A stretch of DNA of 64,000 nt from CAWBYL01 sp963793025. Lineage in GTDB: Bacteria > Actinomycetota > Acidimicrobiia > Acidimicrobiales > Acidimicrobilacustridaceae. The notes under the pieces are model-generated. The model was not told the origin of the DNA. It did not search any database and saw nothing but the letters and a program-made list of their open reading frames with translations. Location: assembly GCA_963793025.1 (NCBI GenBank), contig CAWBYL010000002.1, positions 62,001-126,000 of the forward strand, in the 5' to 3' direction. Shown one piece after another: positions 25,577 through 32,378 of the stretch; positions within the stretch are counted from its first letter, which is position 1; each line of letters opens with the position of its first letter. Both the position numbers and the translations under genes were made by a program.

Positions 25577-26387
25577 GTGGCCATCGAGATCGATCTCGGC
25601 GGTGAGACCGCGCTGGTCACGGGGGCCGGAGCCGGCATCGGGGCCGAGATCGCCCGTTGGCTGGCGCGGGCCGGAGCCGCGCGTCGCGGTCCACGACGTC
25701 CGGTCGGCGCAGGCGGAGGCAGTGGTCGCCTCCATCGGGGACGAGGGGGGAGATGCGGTGGCGGTGATAGCGGACCTCCGCGACGACGTCGCCCTCGATG
25801 ACATGGTGGACGAGGCCGTCGCCCGGCTGGGCGGTCGCCTCGACATCGCGGTCAACAACGTCGGGATGTACGGCGAGCACCGCCCCGGCCCGTACACGGA
25901 GCTGGACGCCGCTCACTGGCGCGGCCTGCTCGACCAGAACATCGTCATCACCGCCCTGGCCGGCGCGGCCGAGGCCCGTCACATGACTGCGTCGGGCGGG
26001 GGAGTGATCCTCAACGTCAGCTCGGGGGAGACGACGCGGCCGGCCCCGTTCATGGCTGCGTACGGCGCGGCCAAGGCGGCCATCAACCACCTCACCAACA
26101 CCATGGCGGTCGAGCTCGGCCCGGCGGGCATCCGGGTGGTGGCCATGGCGCCGGGCACCACTCTCACCGAGACCGTGCGCGAGGCGTTCGACGACGAGCA
26201 CGTGGCCGCCCTGGTGGAGGCCACCCCGCTGCGGCGCATGACCGACGCCGACGAGCTCGGGCGCCTGGCCGTGTTCCTGACCAGCGACCTCGCTCGCTGC
26301 ATCACCGGGCAGCTGATCCTGGCCGATGCCGGCGCCCACCTGTCGCGGAGCCGGCCGGCCAACCGCGAGCCCGAGGAGGAGACATGA
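25577..26387 (+). CDS. Short-chain dehydrogenase/reductase, interrupted by one frameshift
   Basis: An SDR of about 269 aa after correction. The first frame (GTG 25577) holds the NAD(P) motif TGAGAGIG. The second frame holds NNVG (in AVNNVGMYGEH), the catalytic Tyr-x3-Lys (AAYGAAKAAINH) and a typical C-terminus. They join if one base is removed around 25676-25684, giving LARAGARVAVHDVRSAQAEA. The substrate is unknown. The gene starts seven bases after UGSC, and its end overlaps the NifU-like gene (ATGA), placing it inside the operon. Confidence 0.8.
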
Positions 26388-26641
26388 GCGACGTCGTGGA
26401 CGAGGCCGCGGTGTCGGCCGGGCTGGGTCCGGTCCGCCAGATCCTGCAGGCCGACGGCGGTGACATCGAGCTGGTCGCCGTCGTCGGCTCCACCGCCGAG
26501 CTGCGGTTGGTGGTCGAGGGGGCGAACTGCGCAGAGTGCGTGCTGCCCCGACCGATGCTCGAGACCGTCGCCCTTCAGATGATGAAGCCCTTGGTACCGG
26601 GTCTCACCGCCGTGGCGATCGACGACCCCCGCGAGGCCTGA
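26384..26641 (+). CDS. NifU-type C-terminal domain protein (CxxC)
   Basis: An 85-aa stand-alone domain similar to the C-terminal Fe-S scaffold domain of NifU/Nfu. It keeps the CxxC pair, Cys49 and Cys52, in GANCAECVLP, and the DGGDIELV segment before it. Nfu proteins carry or transfer Fe-S clusters; a lone copy at the end of a catabolic-looking operon suggests that one of the operon products needs a cluster, or that the CxxC serves another thiol role. It is the last gene of the unit and converges on the TetR gene, overlapping it by 38 bases. Confidence 0.85.
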   Translation: MSDVVDEAAVSAGLGPVRQILQADGGDIELVAVVGSTAELRLVVEGANCAECVLPRPMLETVALQMMKPLVPGLTAVAIDDPREA

Positions 26642-27215
26642 CCCCGCTGTCGGTGTCGAGGCCCAGCTGGCGGGTGAACATGGCGATCATCCGCTCGATG
26701 GTCTCGTCGGGGTCGGCGTCGAGGGTGAGCTGGCCGTCACGTCGCAGGGTGGAGAAGCCGTGCACCGCCGAGTACACGATGCGGTACCAGTGCACGGACT
26801 CGGTCTCCGACAGTCCCGCTGACTCGAACACGAGGTTCAGGGGGCGCGTCACCGTGGCCATGGCCCGACTCAGCTCCGGGTCGCCCTCCGGCGAGAGGAG
26901 CGTGGCGTCGTAGAGGCCGGGCTCATCGGTGGCGAACCCGCAGTAGGCCCGCACGATGGCGGCCACCGCGTCGCTCCCGGCCCGACCGATGGCTGCGGTG
27001 GTGAGGCGGTCGGCGAGGGCGTCCAGGCCCCGTAGGGCCAACGCCCGGCGCAGACCGTCGGCGCCGTCCACGTGGGCGTACAGCGACTGCACCCGGACCC
27101 CGAGGCGTTCGGCCACGGGGCGCAGGCCGACGGCGTCGAGGCGCCCTTCGTCGGCCAGCACGCTCACGGCGGCGTCGATGACCATCGAACGGTCGAGGCC
27201 CACCGGTGCCGCCAT
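26604..27215 (-). CDS. TetR/AcrR-family transcriptional regulator
   Basis: A 203-aa regulator. The N-terminal helix-turn-helix runs through VIDAAVSVLADEGRLDAVG and VAERLGVRVQSLYAHVDGAD; the C-terminal all-helical part (from about residue 85) would bind a ligand. The ATG at 27215 was preferred since the domain starts there and a TACCGT hexamer lies six bases upstream. It ends inside the convergent NifU-like gene. Just upstream on the same strand is the P450, which it may control. Confidence 0.87.
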   Translation of the reverse strand: MAAPVGLDRSMVIDAAVSVLADEGRLDAVGLRPVAERLGVRVQSLYAHVDGADGLRRALALRGLDALADRLTTAAIGRAGSDAVAAIVRAYCGFATDEPGLYDATLLSPEGDPELSRAMATVTRPLNLVFESAGLSETESVHWYRIVYSAVHGFSTLRRDGQLTLDADPDETIERMIAMFTRQLGLDTDSGVRPRGGRRSPRR

Positions 27216-27221
27216 GCCCGG

Positions 27222-27227
27222 ACGGTA
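27222..27227 (-). promoter_or_regulatory. Candidate -10 box, leaderless start of the TetR gene
   Basis: TACCGT on the minus strand ends six bases before the ATG at 27215. It lies in the 26-bp gap after the P450 gene, so the regulator could be transcribed separately. Confidence 0.35.
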
Positions 27228-27241
27228 CCAGTCAGACCGAT

Positions 27242-28429
27242 TCAGGCCCCGGACTGAGGCCCTTCGACCGGCACCAGTTCGACGGACAGCGCCCTCGGAC
27301 CGTGGGCCCAGAACACCGGCACGTTCTCGTAGGTACCGGGCTCGAGCGGCCGGATCTCGGCGACCTTGTCGAGCAGCACCTGGATGGCCACCCGCCCCTC
27401 GAGCCGAGCCAGGCTGGCGCCCGGACAGATGTGGGGGCCACCGCCGAACGCGAGGTGGGTACGAGGATCGGGCCGGTCCAACCGAAAGGTGTGCGGGTCC
27501 TCGAAATGCGTCTCGTCCCGGTTGGCCGACGCCAGTCCGAAGGCCACCTTCTCGTGCGGGCACATCGCTCGACCCTCCACCTCGGCGTCGGTGGTGCACG
27601 TGCGCATGAGGAACTGGATGGGCGGATCGTGGCGCAGCGACTCCTCCACCGCGGTGGCCACCAGGTCGGGTTCCGATCGCAGCCGGGCCATCAGGGCCGG
27701 GTCGTGGGCAAGGGTCCACAACAGGTTGGCGATGAGGTGGCGGGTGGTCTCGTTGCCGCTGATGAAGAGGAAGACGAGCTGGCTCCGGGCCTCGATGTCG
27801 GTGAGCCCCCGGCCCTCGACCTCGGTCTGCAGCAGGCGGGTGATGAAGTCGTCGCGCGGCGCCACCCGCCGATCGGCGATCAGGGCGTCGACGTAGGCGA
27901 CGAACTCGGGGTGGGCACCGGCCAGGCCCTCCCCCCGCTCGTTGCCGTTCTTGGTCGGGTAGGTGCCCTGCACCACCTCGTCGGACCAGGCCGCCCACTT
28001 GTGGAAGTCCTCCGGCGGCGCCCCGAGCAGGTGGGCGATGACGTTGTTGGGCACCGGCATCACGTACTCGTGCACCAGGTCGACCGGTCCGGAGCGGGCG
28101 CACAGGTCGTCGAGGAGCTGGGCGCACAGGTCGGCACAGAACGGCTCGATGCGGCCGATGCGGTGCTGGGCGATGGCGGAGTTGATGATGCGCCGGACGT
28201 GGCCGTGGCGAGGTTCGGGGATCTCGTTGACCAGTTGCTCCTCGTCGGGCACGACCACGCCGGGCTCGCGGAAGCTGGCGCGGAACGTCTCCACGTCCTT
28301 GGTGGCGGCCAGGACGTCGTCGTAGCGAGCCAGGTACCACGCCCCCGACGACGTTCTCGTCACCGGGTCGTTGGCCCGCAGATCGGCCATGGCCGGATCG
28401 TCGAACGGCGCCGTCATCGGATCGATCAT
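27242..28429 (-). CDS. Cytochrome P450
   Basis: A 395-aa soluble bacterial P450. It has the I-helix oxygen-binding segment SGNETTR, the K-helix EESLR (ExxR) and the heme loop FGGGPHICPGASLAR with the proximal ligand Cys335. It needs external ferredoxin and reductase; none are adjacent. The substrate is unknown. The two Met codons near the start (MIDPMTAPF) leave some doubt, but a GGGAG ribosome-binding site suits the ATG at 28429. Between it and the upstream desaturase-like gene lies an exceptional hairpin (28484-28522). Confidence 0.93.
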   Translation of the reverse strand: MIDPMTAPFDDPAMADLRANDPVTRTSSGAWYLARYDDVLAATKDVETFRASFREPGVVVPDEEQLVNEIPEPRHGHVRRIINSAIAQHRIGRIEPFCADLCAQLLDDLCARSGPVDLVHEYVMPVPNNVIAHLLGAPPEDFHKWAAWSDEVVQGTYPTKNGNERGEGLAGAHPEFVAYVDALIADRRVAPRDDFITRLLQTEVEGRGLTDIEARSQLVFLFISGNETTRHLIANLLWTLAHDPALMARLRSEPDLVATAVEESLRHDPPIQFLMRTCTTDAEVEGRAMCPHEKVAFGLASANRDETHFEDPHTFRLDRPDPRTHLAFGGGPHICPGASLARLEGRVAIQVLLDKVAEIRPLEPGTYENVPVFWAHGPRALSVELVPVEGPQSGA

Positions 28430-28483
28430 CGAGTGCTCCCCCTCATCGCTCCGCCCGCCAGTCTGCCCCCACCAAGCCCAAGC

Positions 28484-28522
28484 TGGCTCCGTTCGTAACG
28501 GAAACCGTTACGAACGGAGCCA
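28484..28522. terminator. Perfect 18-bp hairpin with AAA loop
   Basis: Arms 28484-28501 and 28505-28522 are exact inverted complements (TGGCTCCGTTCGTAACGG and its complement) around a three-base AAA loop. It lies after the stop of the sterol-desaturase-like gene and 55 bp before the P450 start, both on the minus strand. It is either a strong transcription terminator without a T-tail or a regulator binding site. Confidence 0.7.
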
Positions 28523-28542
28523 CCTCTGGGGGTGGGTTCGGG

Positions 28543-29646
28543 TCAGGCGGCGGTGCCGGGGCCGGCCACACTCCAGCCGGGACCACGCACGACGTGGCCG
28601 AGTCGCTCGGCCCAGCTGTCGGAACGGGCGACGGCACCGAGGATGGCCCGGTGCTCGTGGGTGGCGATGCGCACCGGGTTGAAGGTGTCGATGTTCTTGG
28701 TGAGCCCGTAGACGACCGGTTCGTCCTCGCGTTGGAAGGTGCCGAAGAGCCGGTCCCACACGATGAGGATGCTGCCGTGGTTGCGGTCCAGGTATCGCGG
28801 GTTGCTGCCGTGGTGGACCCGATGGTGCGACGGGGTGTTGAGCACCGCCTCGAGAGGACCGAGCGACCCGATCGTCTCGGTGTGGATCCAGTACTGGTAG
28901 AGCAGGTTGACGTCGCGGGCCAGCTCGATGACCGACGGCCGCAGGCCCAGGGCGGCGAGCAGGCCGTACGGCAGGTAGGCGCCCAGGTTCTCGGCCACCG
29001 GCTGGCGCAGGGCCGTCGACAGGTTGTAGCGCTCGCTCGAGTGGTGGACGACGTGGATGCCCCACATCCAGCGGCTCTCGTGCTGGAGCCGGTGGTTCCA
29101 GTAGTAGATGGCGTCCCACGCCAGCACCGCGCCGAGCGTGGCGGCCACACCGGTGCCCCGGTCGCGGCCGACGCCGTAGCGCTCCCAGACGCGCCGGCCG
29201 GTGGTCCGGGTGGCCCAGGCGGTGGCGCCGGCGACCACTCCCGAGGCGACCGCGGCGACGCCGGCCGACGGCCGCAACCGACGGGCCCAGCGCCCGGGGG
29301 CTCGATCACCGCCTACCCCGGCTGTGCCCTCGAGGTCGTCCCCGCGCCGGCGGATGACGACATCGGCGGCGGTGGTGACGGCCGCGGCCCCGACGGCGAC
29401 GCCCACGAGCACCCGCCCGTACCGGCCCCGGCCCGGGGTCACCGGCGCCAGCAGTCGGGACATGGCCGGGGGGACGAGGAGGCTGGCCACTCCCATGGTC
29501 AGGCTGGCCAGCGTGTCGTTGCGCTCGTACCCCCGCCGGGTCGTGCCGGGGTGGTCGGCCTGACGGCGCAGCACCCGGTGCTCCACGCCCATGGTGGCGA
29601 AGAAGCCGGGGATGGCGGCGACGGTCAGATCCACGGGTTCCCCCAC
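28543..29646 (-). CDS. Sterol desaturase/fatty acid hydroxylase family membrane protein
   Basis: A ~367-aa membrane-bound di-iron enzyme of the fatty-acid-hydroxylase superfamily. The histidine boxes are HRLQHE, HVVHHSSE and HHRVHH, in the usual order and spacing. Hydrophobic stretches near residues 45-100 and 125-145 and around the boxes are the membrane segments. It would hydroxylate or desaturate a lipid using O2. Start codon GTG at 29646 is the longest; a second GTG at 29634 preceded by GGGGAA gives the family-like start DLTVAAIPGFFATMG and may be the real one. It runs 16 bp after the pantothenate-kinase-like gene. Confidence 0.88.
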   Translation of the reverse strand: MGEPVDLTVAAIPGFFATMGVEHRVLRRQADHPGTTRRGYERNDTLASLTMGVASLLVPPAMSRLLAPVTPGRGRYGRVLVGVAVGAAAVTTAADVVIRRRGDDLEGTAGVGGDRAPGRWARRLRPSAGVAAVASGVVAGATAWATRTTGRRVWERYGVGRDRGTGVAATLGAVLAWDAIYYWNHRLQHESRWMWGIHVVHHSSERYNLSTALRQPVAENLGAYLPYGLLAALGLRPSVIELARDVNLLYQYWIHTETIGSLGPLEAVLNTPSHHRVHHGSNPRYLDRNHGSILIVWDRLFGTFQREDEPVVYGLTKNIDTFNPVRIATHEHRAILGAVARSDSWAERLGHVVRGPGWSVAGPGTAA

Positions 29647-29662
29647 TCGGCGACGGACCCGC

Positions 29663-30415
29663 TCATGGTCGCAGACGCACCTCGACGACGTCGTGGTCGG
29701 GACCCTTGACCACCACCACGTCGGCGTCGGCCCGAGTCGGTTCGATGTAGTCGCGCAGGTTGGGGAGGTTGACGGCCTCCCACACGCCGAGCACCGCGAG
29801 CCGGAAGTCCTCCTCGGGCAGGGACGCGAAGGATGCGAAGAAGGGCGAGGGTTCGGCGGCGACCGCCGACTGGCGCCGCATCTCGATCACCCGCTCCAGG
29901 TACCACCGGCGCATGTCGGCCTCGGCCGCGTCGACATAGACCCCGACCTCGAGAGCCGAGTCGAAGCGCAGGGCGTTGACCCCCTCGAACACCACCACCC
30001 CCGTGTGGTCGATGACCGTCGGTGTGGGGGCGACGTCCGAGAGGAAGTGGTCGTACAGGGGAACCTCGATCGGTCCGCGGGAGGAGTGCACCGCCGCGAG
30101 GAAGCGCTCGATGGCCTCGTTGTCGTAGCTCTCGGGAAAGCCCTTGCGAGCCATCAGGCCCCGCTTCACCAACTCGGCGTTGGAGAAGAGGAAGCCGTCG
30201 CTCGAGACCACCTCCACCGGCAGTCCGGCCTCGGTGGCGAGCAGGGAGCGGAGGCGCCGGGCGATCGTGCTCTTGCCCACCGCCACGCCTCCGGTCACCC
30301 CCACGACGGTCGCCGCCCCGGGGTGACGGTGACCGGCGCGCCCCGCCACCAGGTCGGCGAGGGGGGCCAGAGCGGCGCGCCCGGGGGCGGTACTCGGGTC
30401 GGGGTCCGGCGACAT
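29663..30415 (-). CDS. coaA: Type I pantothenate kinase-like P-loop kinase
   Basis: A 250-aa P-loop kinase of the CoaA/uridine-kinase superfamily. It has Walker A GGVAVGKST near residues 41-49, the SSDGFLF strand, the RKGFPESYD substrate segment and LYDHFLSDV. These agree with bacterial type I pantothenate kinase, which phosphorylates pantothenate to begin CoA synthesis. It is about 60 residues shorter than typical CoaA at the N-terminus, so a related kinase activity is possible. TAGCGT ends six bases before the ATG at 30415, and no ribosome-binding site is seen. Confidence 0.75.
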   Translation of the reverse strand: MSPDPDPSTAPGRAALAPLADLVAGRAGHRHPGAATVVGVTGGVAVGKSTIARRLRSLLATEAGLPVEVVSSDGFLFSNAELVKRGLMARKGFPESYDNEAIERFLAAVHSSRGPIEVPLYDHFLSDVAPTPTVIDHTGVVVFEGVNALRFDSALEVGVYVDAAEADMRRWYLERVIEMRRQSAVAAEPSPFFASFASLPEEDFRLAVLGVWEAVNLPNLRDYIEPTRADADVVVVKGPDHDVVEVRLRP

Positions 30416-30421
30416 GGCGCC

Positions 30422-30427
30422 ACGCTA
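30422..30427 (-). promoter_or_regulatory. Candidate -10 box, leaderless start of the kinase gene
   Basis: TAGCGT on the minus strand ends six bases before the ATG at 30415 in an 88-bp divergent intergenic region. Confidence 0.35.
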
Positions 30428-30503
30428 GAAGCCCCCGGGCCGTGCTTCTAAGCTCGTCCCGCAGCCGGTCCGCTCGGGCCGGCGCGGAGCAGGGGGACAG
30501 CAG

Positions 30504-31385
30504 ATGGGAATGCCGACCGATCTCGGGATCGTCGACCTCGGGATGGGGTTCCCGTACACGAGCGTCGAGCAGAAGAAGGCGGCCTACGACTTCTTCAAGG
30601 CCAACTTGAAGGACCGCGAGTCCCTCGAGGAGATGGAGTTCCCGGCCCAGTACATGTTCAAGCAGGTGCCCGACATCGTCGAGCCCGACGTCGATCCGGT
30701 GCAGTGGATCGTCGAGAAGATGGACGCCTTCGGCATCGAGCAGTGCATGACCGGGCTCAACGAGCACTCCATCCGGGCCAAGGCCGAGTACCCCGGCCGC
30801 TTCCATCTGATGACGCTGGCCGATCCGAACAAGGGCACCGAGACCCTGCGGAAGATGGAGCGGATGAAGGACGAGCACAACATCGTGGCGGTGAGCACCT
30901 TCCCGAGCGGGATGGTCCCGCAGGTCGCGGTGAACGGGAAGCTGATGTACCCGATCTACGCCAAGTGCTGCGAGCTCGACATCCCCATCGCCATCAACGG
31001 GGGGATCGTCGGGCCTCGCATGCCCAGTTGGCCCCAGTACGTCGAGCACTTCGACGAGGTGCTCTACGACTTCCCCGAGCTCACGATGGTGATGATGCAC
31101 GGCGGCGAGCCGTGGACGGAGCTGGCCGTGAAGTTGATGCTCAAGTGGCCGGGCCTGCACTACATGACCAGCGCCTTCGCCCCGAAGCACTACCCGAAGC
31201 CGATCATCGCCTACGCCAACACCCGGGGCGCCGACAAGATCATGTACTGCGGCTACTTCCCGGCGGGACTGAGCCTCGAGCGCCAGTTCACCGACATGCC
31301 CAACGTGCCCTTCAACGACGACGTGTGGCCCAAGTTCCTGCGGGAGAACGCCATCCGCGTGTTCAAGCTCGACCAGGACGTCTGA
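30504..31385 (+). CDS. Amidohydrolase-like protein lacking the N-terminal metal motif
   Basis: A 293-aa TIM-barrel protein of the amidohydrolase 2 group, recognised by PGRFHLMTLADPNKG, FDEVLYDFPELTMVMMHGGEP and the closing FLRENAIRVFKLD. The usual first-strand DxHxH is replaced by VDLGMGFPY, and the expected GSDxP loop reads YCGYFPAGLSLERQ. With only the central His retained it may bind one metal atypically or be non-catalytic. A ribosome-binding site (CAGGGGGACAG) precedes the ATG. The SDR gene follows four bases after the stop, suggesting a joint pathway. Confidence 0.8.
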   Translation: MGMPTDLGIVDLGMGFPYTSVEQKKAAYDFFKANLKDRESLEEMEFPAQYMFKQVPDIVEPDVDPVQWIVEKMDAFGIEQCMTGLNEHSIRAKAEYPGRFHLMTLADPNKGTETLRKMERMKDEHNIVAVSTFPSGMVPQVAVNGKLMYPIYAKCCELDIPIAINGGIVGPRMPSWPQYVEHFDEVLYDFPELTMVMMHGGEPWTELAVKLMLKWPGLHYMTSAFAPKHYPKPIIAYANTRGADKIMYCGYFPAGLSLERQFTDMPNVPFNDDVWPKFLRENAIRVFKLDQDV

Positions 31386-31388
31386 GCC

Positions 31389-32237
31389 GTGGAGGTCACG
31401 GCCGGCATGGTCGCCGTCGTCACCGGCGCCGGGAGCGGCATCGGTCGGGCGCTGGCCGAACGGGCTGCGGCGCAGGGGATGAAGGTGGTGGCCGCCGACG
31501 TCGAGGAACCCAACCTGGCCGACACCGTGGCCGCCATCGAGGCGGGAGGCGGTAGCGCCGTCGCTGTCCCCACCGACGTCTCGGTGGCCGCCAGCGTCGA
31601 GGCGCTGGCCGACGCCGCCTACGCCGAGTTCGGTGCGGTGAACCTGCTGTGCAACAACGCCGGGGTGTTCAGCGGCGGACTCCTCTGGGAGCGGACGGTG
31701 GCCGACTGGAACTGGGTGCTGGGCGTCAACCTCTACGGCCTCGTCCACGCCGTCCAGGCCTTCGTGCCCCGCCTCCTCGCCGCCGGCGCCCCCGCCCACA
31801 TCGTGAACACGGCATCGATGGGCGGGCTGGTGTCGGGCGCGTACTCCGGCCCCTACTTCACCTCGAAGTTCGCCGCCGTGGGCTTCACCGAATGCCTGGC
31901 CCACGACCTGCGCACCGTCGGCGCCCCCATCGGCGTGTCCCTGCTCACGCCCAGCCTGGTCAACACCGGCATCGCCTCCTCTGAACGCAACCGGCCCGAG
32001 CGCTGGGTCGACCGCGACAAGGAGCTCGGCGCCGACGAGGAGTTCGTCCTGGCCGCCATGCAGGAGTCCACCACCGGTGTGGGCATGCCCCCCGCCGACG
32101 TGGCCGCCCTGGTGTTCGACGCGGTTGAGGCCGACCGGTTCTGGATCCCGACCAAGCCGAGCTACCACGACCAGATCCGGGCTCGCCACGAGGACATGCA
32201 GGCCCTCCGCCACCCGGCGATGCCCGCCCTCGACTGA
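31389..32237 (+). CDS. Short-chain dehydrogenase/reductase
   Basis: A 282-aa SDR with an intact NAD(P) motif TGAGSGIG at about residues 11-18, NNAG in LLCNNAGVFSGG, the serine of NTASMGG and the catalytic Tyr-x3-Lys in PYFTSKFA. It would oxidise a hydroxyl or reduce a ketone; the substrate is unknown. The GTG at 31389 lies three bases after the upstream stop. The extended C-terminus (from about 205, with RWVDRDKELGADEEF) suits a larger substrate. Likely co-transcribed with the preceding amidohydrolase-like gene. Confidence 0.9.
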   Translation: MEVTAGMVAVVTGAGSGIGRALAERAAAQGMKVVAADVEEPNLADTVAAIEAGGGSAVAVPTDVSVAASVEALADAAYAEFGAVNLLCNNAGVFSGGLLWERTVADWNWVLGVNLYGLVHAVQAFVPRLLAAGAPAHIVNTASMGGLVSGAYSGPYFTSKFAAVGFTECLAHDLRTVGAPIGVSLLTPSLVNTGIASSERNRPERWVDRDKELGADEEFVLAAMQESTTGVGMPPADVAALVFDAVEADRFWIPTKPSYHDQIRARHEDMQALRHPAMPALD

Positions 32238-32378
32238 CGGCGACGCCGGCGGCCCACCGCGCCGCCACTCCCGAGGTGGATGTCAGTCGTTTCGCCGGGA
32301 TTCTGCCTCCGGGGTCGGGCTGACCCACGTGACGACCCGGCGGGGTCGCCCGTGGTCGTCCGTATCCTGAGAGGCCCT

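Noticed and set aside
25577..25801. Short separate gene of 74 codons at the SDR start
   Set aside because: Its first 36 residues are the missing N-terminal NAD(P)-binding part of the SDR that continues in the next frame; after that it is shadow.
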